Origin: JBFWWP01 sp050246115
GTDB lineage: Bacteria; Planctomycetota; UBA8108; UBA1146; JAJFFE01
Reading direction: 5' to 3'
Assembly (NCBI GenBank): GCA_050246115.1
Contig: JBFWWP010000055.1
Location: 1-10,775, forward strand
Length of the DNA: 10,775 nt
A program made the position numbers and the translations under genes. The notes under the pieces were generated by a model. It was not told the origin of the DNA. It did no database searches and saw only the letters and a list, made by a program, of their open reading frames with translations. Positions 1-5,333 of the stretch are shown here, one piece after another. How positions within the stretch are numbered: the stretch's first letter is position 1; each line of letters starts with the position of its first letter.

Positions 1-159
1 ACTCGGAGTACCCGGATCGCGCTAGCGCTGGCGAAGCAAGATCGCCTGACAGGATCCTGACGCAACCGAGTTCCTGTTTCAACTCGCAGATCACCGCCGA
101 CCCCAGCCCCAGCGACCTCGCCAGCGCCATCTCAGCGGGTTACTCTCGGGCGGGAGCTT
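1..159. repeat. Repeat R1, copy A (cut by the window start)
   Basis: This stretch matches 3005-3163 and 8836-8994 base for base with no indels. By eye it differs from copy B at 5 positions and from copy C at 3. It contains the 10-bp palindrome GCGCTAGCGC (19-28). It is the right-hand part of a 216-bp unit whose full copies are at 2948-3163 and 8779-8994. It lies beyond the R2 copy that follows the M1 immunity gene, so the order module, R2, R1 is kept as in M3 and M5. It is not obviously an insertion sequence. Confidence 0.9.
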
Positions 160-322
160 TTGGCGCAGGTGCTCGTGGCCGCTCTCGCGCAGGATGCCGA
201 GCTCCTGCAGCCGACCGCGGATCGCCGCGCCCTTCGCGAACCGCACGCTGGGCTACCGGCTGCCGGCGAAGAATCGCGCCGAGGAGGAGCAGGTGATGGA
301 GAAGTTCCAGCGGAAGTGGTGA
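154..322 (+). pseudogene. Frameshifted gene remnant next to R1
   Basis: Two adjacent plus-strand frames look coding because nearly every third base is G or C. The first runs from 154 to about 225 and reads ELLAQVLVAALAQDAELLQ. The second ends at the TGA 320-322 and reads ...RTLGYRLPAKNRAEEEQVME..., ending FQRKW. Joining them needs one frameshift near 225. It looks like the 3' end of a gene, with an amphipathic helix followed by a charged C-terminus, and it has lost its 5' part at the R1 boundary. I do not recognise the family. There is no start codon with a ribosome binding site. A chance open frame is possible, but the codon bias over the last 40 codons makes a real remnant more likely. Confidence 0.4.
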
Positions 323-358
323 GCAGCTTCTGAGCCACGCCCTCCCGGCCCCGCCCAA

Positions 359-438
359 GGCACGCAAAGGTGGTCGCGTAGATCGGGGGCGCGCGAGATG
401 AGGGAACGCCCACGACCCTCCGGGGAGGTGAGTCGTGG
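359..438. repeat. Repeat R2, copy A, with hairpin
   Basis: This ~80-bp repeat runs from a CACGCAAAGG-like start to a hairpin end and is shared with 2379-2459, 3301-3383 and 9048-9126. In this copy the stem is CCACGAC (410-416) pairing with GTCGTGG (432-438). An inner CCTC/GAGG stem extends it. It lies about 40 bases downstream of the M1 immunity stop codon, on the side where a minus-strand terminator would be. Confidence 0.85.
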
Positions 439-478
439 ACATGCGCTGAACCTCAGGGCACAGCAAGAGCTAGCAGAA

Positions 479-970
479 TCAGTGCGGGTGATCGCGGATC
501 ACTCCGTCTGCGTCCGGTATCACGACCGTGATCGCTTGAACACCGTCGCTGTCTCTCGCTGGAACCGCTCCATGGAAGAGTATCGCATCATCAGGCAAAG
601 AGGCGACGAACTCGTCCAGGTCTTCTTGGCCCGTGACATAGCAAACGTCAATCTCCACCTGGTCCGATCCGAGTCCTCCGACCACACAATCCGGGTCCCG
701 TTCGAGAACGCGAAGCACAGCCTCATTCAAGTCATGCGTGTACTGACCACGCTTGATGCGGTCATCAAAGTAGAAGCTAACGACACTCCCCGGTGAAAGA
801 CGCGCTTCAACCTGGGACAGCGCGGTCTCATCTGAGCAGTAATACCAGCTCGTCGCGCCGCCTCCTCGGGCGATACGCTCCAACACGACCGCCGAAGTCT
901 CCGCGAGCCGACGAAGAACCCCTGCGTCTACCAGGACTCCGTGCGTTGCCTGCCGATCTAGTTTCGGCAT
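479..970 (-). CDS. M1 immunity candidate, 163 aa
   Basis: This 163-residue soluble, acidic protein has no signal peptide or membrane segment. It starts with MPKLDRQATHGVLVDAG and carries a central SWYYCSDETALS stretch. I do not recognise a named family. The immunity role is inferred from position: it begins 14 bases after the stop codon (TAG, 985-987) of the M1 Hint-toxin, on the same strand, as antitoxin partners of polymorphic toxins do. The ATG at 970 is preceded by a good ribosome binding site (GGAAGG, about 974-979). The frame is intact although the toxin gene upstream is frameshifted, as expected if immunity is still useful. Its third positions are less GC-biased than those of the Hint region, hinting at separate ancestry. 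An R2 hairpin follows and may end the transcript. Confidence 0.75.
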   Translation of the reverse strand: MPKLDRQATHGVLVDAGVLRRLAETSAVVLERIARGGGATSWYYCSDETALSQVEARLSPGSVVSFYFDDRIKRGQYTHDLNEAVLRVLERDPDCVVGGLGSDQVEIDVCYVTGQEDLDEFVASLPDDAILFHGAVPARDSDGVQAITVVIPDADGVIRDHPH

Positions 971-984
971 CTCACCGACCTTCC

Positions 985-1957
985 CTACTTCTTCGGCAGT
1001 CTGTAGGACGATCCGTCCTGGAGAGGTTTCAGCGGCAGGTCGTTGAGCGGGTTGTCGGCTCCTTGGGGTATCGTCGCGTTTCTGCTCTCGTCAGGCGTGG
1101 CATTCACGCTGACGTGGCCTGCGGGTGTCCCATCCCGAACAACTGATCCTACCGGCAACTTGCTCGTATCAACTGCATACACCTTGTCGCCAGGCCGAAA
1201 GACCTGTTGACCGTCGGCAGCGCTAGAGACGGAATCACGGAAAGACACGCCCGACGGATCGGTTAGAGCGTTGTCCGTCTGGCTTCCCGTTCTATAGATG
1301 ACTCCACTCTCGGCTCCCCCGCTCGGGGCCCCGACACACTCATTGTGCACCAACACCGCGAGGTGTCCCACGAAGTAGTCGTGGACCTCCCGGACCTCGA
1401 AGTTGTACGTGGCCTCGGGCGCCTCGAGCACGCGCACGCGGACTTCACGGACGGCCCGGAACTCGCCCGACAGCAGGCGGAGTTCCATGCCGACCTCGAG
1501 CGACTTGGCCGCGATCCAATCTCGCTGCGACTCGACCCACACGAGGTGGGCGGGTGTCGCTACCAAGGTCTCGCCATCGAGGACGAACTCGACCCAGAGG
1601 CGCGTCGAGCTGCGGAAGACCTGAACGACCTCGCGCTCCATCACCTGGCCGGTCTCGACATCGTAGCCGAAGACGACGCAGCCTGCCGCGATTTCCTCGA
1701 TCGGCACATCGCCCTCGGGCGTCGCGACCAGGGACCGGCGGGGAAGCACATCGGTCCGCCGCCCGCGTCTGCGGCATCGACGTTCGCGGTCGGCGGGTCG
1801 GACGGTGCGACCTTGTCCACCTTGGCGGGCTCCGGGCTTGTCGTCGGGGGCGGCGCGGGCTTGTCCGATGCATCGCGAGGCGCCCCACCGTCTGCATCGC
1901 TGTTGCCGCGACCGCGGGCCTTGCCCAGGGCCTTCCCGGCCACCACTCCGACCGTGG
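985..1957 (-). pseudogene. M1 Hint-toxin, frameshifted and 5'-truncated
   Basis: Relative to M5 this copy is colinear from 1333 to 1957 except for one net missing base at about 1731-1736. The upstream linker (...GKALGKARGRGNSDADG... to GGGPMCFPAG) is in one frame. The rest of the Hint domain (SLVATPEGDVPIEEI onward) is in another. The break falls right at the Hint catalytic block, so Cys is split from the domain. Later blocks are intact: TPAH, then HDYFVGHLAVLVHNEC ending at 1336. After HNEC a unique ~112-residue tip runs to the TAG at 985-987; it includes VIYRTGSQTDNALTD and KVYAVDTSKLPVGSVVRDG. I do not know its activity. Sequence upstream of 1957 is replaced by unrelated DNA and an HNH gene fragment, so the native start is lost. 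A GTG at 1977 opens a continuous frame through Hint and tip, but its first ~75 residues are an out-of-frame reading of the linker. The tip itself is intact. Confidence 0.8.
1333..1957 (-). repeat. Hint-module repeat, copy 1 (M1)
   Basis: This is near-identical to the M5 segment 9942-10567, with one net base missing, and to the M3 segment starting at 4117. Similarity ends sharply at the 5' side after ACCGTGG (1951-1957) and, on the toxin side, just after the HNEC codons. Confidence 0.9.
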
Positions 1958-1990
1958 GGATGCCGCGTCACTGTCACCGCTCATCGCTGA

Positions 1991-2337
1991 AGACCGAGAC
2001 GGCCTGGATCGAGCTGGCCTGGGAACTTCCCGTGGGCGAGTTCTTGGCCGAGTTTCGCGATGCTCTTCGCAGCGGGCGCGCGGCGCCGCGCGAGAAACGA
2101 AACGGACTGCCGAGTCTCGACACCAAGCTGTCGATCGAAGTGACGCTCGAGGAGAAGGAGCGTTTGCGGACGGCGTTCGCGCTCGTGGCGGAAGCGCTTG
2201 GGGAGGACGAGCCGGAGGGGGACGGCAGCGCACGACCGACGCTGCTCCGCTGAGCGGATGCAGTTCTCGCTGGAAGGATCCCGCTCTCGGTGAGACCCGA
2301 AGGTGACGCGGGACGGCCAACGAGACCCGCGCAGGCG
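1991..2337 (+). pseudogene. Fragment of a DUF222-like HNH endonuclease gene
   Basis: This 347-bp piece aligns with 5869-6230 of the intact HNH gene, with one 15-bp difference where the intact copy has a tandem GAGGCGCTCGGGGAG-type duplication. It encodes the pre-HNH helical part, from TAWIELAWELPVGEF to ARPTLLR. A G-to-A change turns the following Trp codon into TGA (about 2251-2253). Neither the gene's start nor its HNH motif is present. It sits exactly where the 5' end of the M1 Hint-toxin was lost, so the same rearrangement probably placed it there. The retained frame up to the stop suggests a recent copy. Confidence 0.9.
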
Positions 2338-2378
2338 GAAGTGGTAGCAGCCAAGCGCCCAAGCGAGGAAGGCGATAG

Positions 2379-2459
2379 CACGCGAAGGCGGTCGGGTCGA
2401 TCGTGGGGGGGGCGAGAAGAGAGAACGCCCACGACCCTCCGGTGGGGCGAGTCGGGGGC
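2379..2459. repeat. Repeat R2, copy B' (degenerate hairpin)
   Basis: It matches the other R2 copies through the block GAGAACGCCCACGACCCTCC, but the right arm has decayed (GTCGGGGG instead of GTCGTGGG), so the hairpin is weaker. It lies about 15 bases beyond the M2 immunity stop codon. Here the R1 partner is missing on the left and the HNH fragment takes its place. Confidence 0.8.
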
Positions 2460-2473
2460 GACAGCCCAGTCTC

Positions 2474-2863
2474 TCACGAATTCTCTACCGAGAGAACTCC
2501 ACGCCCGATCCGTTTGCAGAAGTGCACGAGTCTCGACCAAATCGATCCGTCGGGCTCCAGATCGCACAGAAACACCAGGTCCACAGGGCGAACGTGCCCC
2601 CGTATCTCAGCTCCATCCGGGATCGAAATCACAAAAGCTATTGATGGACCATAGAGGTTCGCATTCTGCTTGAGTTTCCTTAGCACCGTAGATCGAGCCT
2701 CATCCGAAATCGAACTCGCTTCGATCCGATCAATCTCAAGTTGCATTTGGTCACCCTCTGCGACTTGAGTCTCGGGTACCTCAGAGCACAGTTCCTTGAT
2801 TACCACCTGCGGATCGAGCCGCTCGTCTGCTTCCTCCATCTTGAGGGATATCAAAGCAACCAT
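2474..2863 (-). CDS. M2 orphan immunity candidate, 129 aa
   Basis: This 129-residue soluble acidic protein begins MVALISLKMEEADERLDPQ, with a later PSIAFVISIPDGAEI strand-rich part and a C-terminal VHFCKRIGRGVLSVENS. I do not recognise a named family. The ATG at 2863 has a near-perfect ribosome binding site (GGAGG at 2871-2875) that overlaps the end of a toxin-tip remnant whose stop lies only three bases upstream. That spacing and the R2 repeat just downstream match the other modules, so I infer an immunity gene whose partner toxin has been almost wholly deleted. Codon use is less GC-biased than in the Hint modules. It could protect against the matching toxin delivered by relatives. Confidence 0.7.
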   Translation of the reverse strand: MVALISLKMEEADERLDPQVVIKELCSEVPETQVAEGDQMQLEIDRIEASSISDEARSTVLRKLKQNANLYGPSIAFVISIPDGAEIRGHVRPVDLVFLCDLEPDGSIWSRLVHFCKRIGRGVLSVENS

Positions 2864-2866
2864 GCG

Positions 2867-2947
2867 CTATCCTCCACTCGGCGTGAATGTTCCAGGGCCG
2901 ACCTGCGGGAAGTCGTCTGGATCGACAAACAGCTCGTCAGGATCTGC
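2867..2947 (-). pseudogene. M2 toxin-tip stub (last ~26 codons)
   Basis: Reading toward the TAG at 2867-2869, the frame encodes ADPDELFVDPDDFPQVG followed by PGTFTPSGG and stop. The sequence looks like a real C-terminus: acidic, proline-rich, ending in a glycine tail. Upstream the frame runs straight into repeat R1 at 2948 and soon meets a stop, so no start or Hint domain remains. It is best read as the 3' stub of the toxin once paired with the orphan immunity gene that starts three bases later. Confidence 0.55.
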
Positions 2948-3163
2948 CCTCGTGCCCGAGGTCCGACAGCCCCCGCGGATTCAACGACTCATCCGTTCCT
3001 GCCGACTCGGAGTACCCGGATCGCGCTAGCGCTGGCGAAGCAAGATCGCCTGACAGAATCCTGACGCGACCGAGTTCCTGTTTCAACTCGCAGATCACCG
3101 CCGACCCCGGCCCCAACGACCTCGCCAGCGTCATCTCAGCGGGTTACTCTCGGGCGGGAGCTT
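2948..3163. repeat. Repeat R1, copy B (216 bp)
   Basis: This full copy is the same length as 8779-8994. It opens with a small hairpin, CCTCG-TGCC-CGAGG (2948-2961), and contains the palindrome GCGCTAGCGC (3023-3032). On the minus strand it holds a small frame starting at 3134 (MTLARSLGPGSAVICELKQE...) that is also open in the other copies. Changes between copies alter residues more often than not, so it is not clearly a selected gene. The left edge cuts directly into a toxin-tip stub, marking a recombination junction. Confidence 0.9.
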
Positions 3164-3215
3164 CTCGCAGGCATCCTTGCCGACAACTCACGTTTCTCCG
3201 AAGAACGGCGGTCGA

Positions 3216-3245
3216 TGGCACGCGAAGGTGATTGCGTCGATCTTG
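3216..3245. repeat. Partial R2 (left half)
   Basis: The block GGCACGCGAAGG followed by TGCGTCGATCTTGG repeats the first ~30 bases of R2 without the hairpin part. It sits ~55 bases before the full R2 copy at 3301. The 3164-3300 spacer otherwise shows nothing I recognise. Confidence 0.6.
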
Positions 3246-3300
3246 GATCGATGAACATCTGTAGCCGTCTTCGGCCTCACGCCCAAGCGGCACCACCTAC

Positions 3301-3383
3301 GGCACGCGAAGGAAGTCGCGTCGATCGTGGGGCGGGCGAGGTGAGAGAACGCCCACGACCCTCCGGTGAGGTGAGTCGTGGGC
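3301..3383. repeat. Repeat R2, copy B (best-preserved)
   Basis: This is the cleanest of the four full-length R2 copies, running from GGCACGCGAAGG to the end of the hairpin. It abuts the M3 immunity gene. Confidence 0.85.
3351..3383 (-). terminator. Terminator-like hairpin after M3 immunity gene
   Basis: GCCCACGAC (3351-3359) pairs perfectly with GTCGTGGGC (3375-3383). Inside it CCTC pairs with GAGG around a CGGT loop. The stem begins 9 bases beyond the M3 immunity stop codon on the minus strand. There is no long T-run, only GTTCTCT, so it may be an imperfect intrinsic terminator, an mRNA-stabilising hairpin or a recombination site. Confidence 0.55.
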
Positions 3384-3391
3384 TCATGTGC

Positions 3392-3805
3392 CTATTCCTC
3401 GTCCATCTTGATCCGATAAGCCGCAAACGTCTCAGTGGCCTTCGGATCTCCCTCAGCTAGCCTTTCCAAGAAAATCGGATCCTCAGCCCATTCCGGAACA
3501 ACCAAACACGAACTCACTGACCCGTCGTCCCGAGCAATAGAGGCTAGTTGCCAATGCCGGGAGAGCCTGTGGTCCACCACGTCAAATATCTCCGCCGGGA
3601 AGGGCGTCGGGCTCTCGTCGTCATCGGCAAGACATAGGTAGTACCAAGGGGCATTATCGCGAAAGAGTATGCCGTACACGACGTACTCCGCGCCAACGGT
3701 GACGTTGAGGTGACCTCCTGGAATTCTGACGAATCTAAGCAACCTGGCTGTGGTTGTTTCGTCGCCAACTTCACAAACAGAAGCGAACCGACAGCGGACC
3801 TTCAT
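3392..3805 (-). CDS. M3 immunity protein, 137 aa
   Basis: This 137-residue acidic soluble protein has the pattern LNVTVGAEYVVYGI, then APWYYLC, then FPAEIFDVVDHRLSRHW, and ends in a helical stretch around EDPIFLERLAEGD. From memory this matches a family of small proteins commonly encoded next to Rhs/YD-repeat toxin tips and regarded as immunity proteins. The match is recalled, not computed. Its ATG overlaps the toxin stop codon by four bases (ATGA), a sign of translational coupling, with a GAGGGTGG purine stretch upstream inside the toxin gene. It would act in the cytoplasm by binding the M3 toxin tip. The frame is intact although the Hint domain of its partner is damaged. Confidence 0.8.
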   Translation of the reverse strand: MKVRCRFASVCEVGDETTTARLLRFVRIPGGHLNVTVGAEYVVYGILFRDNAPWYYLCLADDDESPTPFPAEIFDVVDHRLSRHWQLASIARDDGSVSSCLVVPEWAEDPIFLERLAEGDPKATETFAAYRIKMDEE

Positions 3806-4698
3806 TCTTTGATTCCACCCTCTCGCACCTTCTCGTACTTGTGGATGTAATCTGTACTGTGCTTCATGAACTTGAAGTCTGCCGTTTCACCGGTTTCCGG
3901 GTTTCGGTTGTAATGCACGTTGGATTTCTTCCCGCCTTCTGAGACGGTCTCAAGCTCCATCTTCTCCCACCCTTTGTAGTCGGGATCTCCGAGACTATCG
4001 ATCTTGACGACTCCCTCGCCGCGCTTCGCCGCGTCTAGCGTCATTTGATCCTGAATGCTCTTAGGATCGCGACTGATCGGATTCCCGAACTTGTCAACTT
4101 CACCCTTTGCAGCTCCGACACACTCATTGTGCACGAGCACCGCGAGGTGTCGCACGAAGTAGTCGTGGACCTCCCGGACCTCGAAGTTGTACGTTGCCTC
4201 GGGCGCCTCGAGCCCGCGCACGCGGACTTCGCGGACGGCCGGGAGTCCGCCCGACAACAGGCGGAGTTCCATGCCGACCTCGAGCGACTTGGCCGCGATC
4301 CAATCTCGCTGCGACTCGACCCACACGAGGTGGGCGGGTGTCGCTACCAAGGTCTCGTCATCGTAGCCATAGACGACGCAGCCTGCCGCGATTTCCTCGA
4401 TCGGCACGTCGCCCGCGGGCGTCGAGACCAACGTGCCGGCTGGGAAGAACATCGGACCGCCGCCCGCGTCACCCGCATCGACGTTCGCGCTCGGCGGGTC
4501 GGACGGTGCGACCTTGTCCACCTTGGCGGGCTCCGGGCTTGTCGTCGGGGGCGGCGCGGGCTTGTCCGATGCATCGCGGGGCGCCCCACCGTCTGCATCG
4601 CTGTTGCCGCGACCGCGGGCCTTGCCCAGGACCTTCCCGGCCACCACTCCGACCGTGGCCGATACCACGACGCAGGTGACCGACTCACCGTTGGCCAC
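3802..4698 (-). CDS. M3 Hint-toxin with defective Hint domain, 298 aa
   Basis: Order of parts: a hydrophobic stretch (residues ~8-22, VTCVVVSATVGVVAG), a Lys/Arg patch, a Pro/Ala/Asp-rich linker (~30-82), a Hint domain (84-193) and a unique tip (194-298). Hint domains normally start with a catalytic Cys and cut before the residue after a final His-Asn. Here the first residue is Phe84 (PMFFPAGT) where M5 has Cys88 (PMCFPAGT). Twenty-eight residues between YGYD and ETLVATPAH are also missing. TPAH and VHNEC (N191, C193) remain. Self-cleavage is therefore unlikely. The tip carries MTLDAAKRGEG, SLGDPDYKGWEKMELE and SNVHYNRNPETGETADFKF, which I recall from the ends of Rhs-type toxins without a secure activity. 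The GTG start at 4698 has only a weak ribosome site but matches M5. The stop overlaps the immunity gene start. Confidence 0.8.
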   Translation of the reverse strand: MANGESVTCVVVSATVGVVAGKVLGKARGRGNSDADGGAPRDASDKPAPPPTTSPEPAKVDKVAPSDPPSANVDAGDAGGGPMFFPAGTLVSTPAGDVPIEEIAAGCVVYGYDDETLVATPAHLVWVESQRDWIAAKSLEVGMELRLLSGGLPAVREVRVRGLEAPEATYNFEVREVHDYFVRHLAVLVHNECVGAAKGEVDKFGNPISRDPKSIQDQMTLDAAKRGEGVVKIDSLGDPDYKGWEKMELETVSEGGKKSNVHYNRNPETGETADFKFMKHSTDYIHKYEKVREGGIKE

Positions 4699-4854
4699 CG
4701 CAGTCCCGGCCTCGACTTCACATCTGCGAGTATCGCCGACGCTCCCAATGCCCCGATCCCGGGACTATCTGGAATCGGTGGTCCACTACCGAATGGACCC
4801 TCTCTTCACCCCACCCCCCCGCCCCGCCCCTCGATGGGCGGGGAGCGCACCTCC
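4117..4854 (-). repeat. Hint-module repeat, copy 2 (M3)
   Basis: This 738-bp segment aligns end to end with 9942-10775 (834 bp). The 96-bp difference is exactly explained by an 84-bp deletion in the Hint domain and a 12-bp difference near the N-terminus. The repeat includes ~155 bp upstream of the GTG start, so it is a copied cassette front rather than coding similarity alone. Confidence 0.95.
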
Positions 4855-4922
4855 TTGAGCTTGGGGTACGTCTCCAACTGGGCGCTGGAACGACAATCGA
4901 CTGGCCAGCGACAGTTGTTCCT
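4806..4922 (-). pseudogene. 3' tail of an upstream gene carried with the module
   Basis: On the minus strand a frame reading RNNCRWPVDCRSSAQLE and then TYPKLKEVRSPP ends in a glycine-rich tail at TGA 4806-4808, about 107 bases before the M3 GTG start. The same tail (EVRSPPLEGRGG...) ends at 10727 before M5. The codon use looks coding. In M3 the DNA further upstream belongs to an HNH fragment, so only a stub was copied. The parent gene was probably the one naturally lying before these toxins; I do not recognise it. The exact 5' edge of the stub is uncertain. Confidence 0.4.
4822..4843. promoter_or_regulatory. GC palindrome before M3 (one mismatch)
   Basis: CCCCGCCCC (4822-4830), centre TCGA, then TGGGCGGGG. 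The counterpart at 10743-10764 is perfect. It lies ~125 bases upstream of the GTG start in both modules and overlaps the end of the upstream gene tail. It could be the upstream gene's terminator, a regulatory hairpin or a recombination site. Confidence 0.5.
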
Positions 4923-4984
4923 GAGGAGCATGCCGTGTCCGCGATCGCGAGCGTTGGATGCGAGGGGCCCGCGCCCTGTCCGTG

Positions 4985-5170
4985 AGATCCTTGGATGATT
5001 CTTGGATGGTCCGCGCTGTCTGCGGGCGCAGACAGTCCGACGATGCGATCGAGCGTGGCGCGCGCGAGATCGTCTTCGGTTCGCACGGAACGGAACGACG
5101 CGCGTGAACGAGTCGTCGACGATGGCACGGCGGTGTCACGCGCGCGTGCGAAGTGCACTGCTTGTGCGAC
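4985..5170 (-). pseudogene. Inverted, diverged fragment of an HNH-family gene
   Basis: Read on the minus strand, this encodes QAVHFARARD and then SVRTEDDLARATLDRIVGLSAPADS. This parallels the intact HNH protein, which reads QAIVYHSCREC, then SVRTEDGLVSVEPDRIARLSAAADT (6222-6345). The DNA similarity is clear over the SVRTED to LSAxAD part, including the palindromic CTGTCTGCG block. It is a second, older copy of the family, on the strand opposite the intact gene, and lacks start and catalytic motif. Edges are approximate. The rest of 4923-5260 shows no intact gene. Confidence 0.6.
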
Positions 5171-5269
5171 TCGTTGGGCGAGCCTGCGATGCAGGTCGAA
5201 GCACCCCTTCCTGTTCGATGGTTCCCCGGCGCGAAGAGATGCGCATTCTGGCGTAAAACCGGTCTTGCG

Positions 5270-5298
5270 TTGCATTCTGGTGCACTCTGCGTTATGCT
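5270..5298 (+). promoter_or_regulatory. Putative sigma70-type promoter for the HNH gene
   Basis: TTGCAT (5270-5275) and TATGCT (5293-5298) are 17 bases apart, each matching four of six consensus positions. GCATTCTGG occurs twice, at 5232-5240 and 5272-5280, exactly 40 bases apart. The second copy overlaps the -35 and spacer region, so the pair could be an operator. A GAGAGGAG ribosome site follows at 5320-5327. Confidence 0.4.
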
Positions 5299-5333
5299 CT
5301 CGTTCCTGCCCAAGTGCTCGAGAGGAGTGTTCC

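Noticed and set aside
398..796. Plus-strand 132-codon frame opposite the M1 immunity gene
   Set aside because: It starts inside R2 and lies antisense to a gene with a better start site and correct toxin-immunity context.
1345..2306. Long plus-strand open frames across the M1 Hint region (302 and 250 codons)
   Set aside because: They are Arg/Ala/Pro-rich shadows of the Hint module and recur at the mirror positions of M3 and M5. The minus-strand reading has the Hint motifs.
1445..2362. Minus-strand 305-codon frame
   Set aside because: An Arg/Pro-rich reading in the wrong frame across both the HNH fragment and the Hint repeat; no motif.
4995..5333. N-terminal extension of the HNH frame back to the ATG at 4995
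   Set aside because: This part overlaps the inverted HNH-family fragment, has no domain-like sequence and no good ribosome site. The TTG at 5334 fits better.
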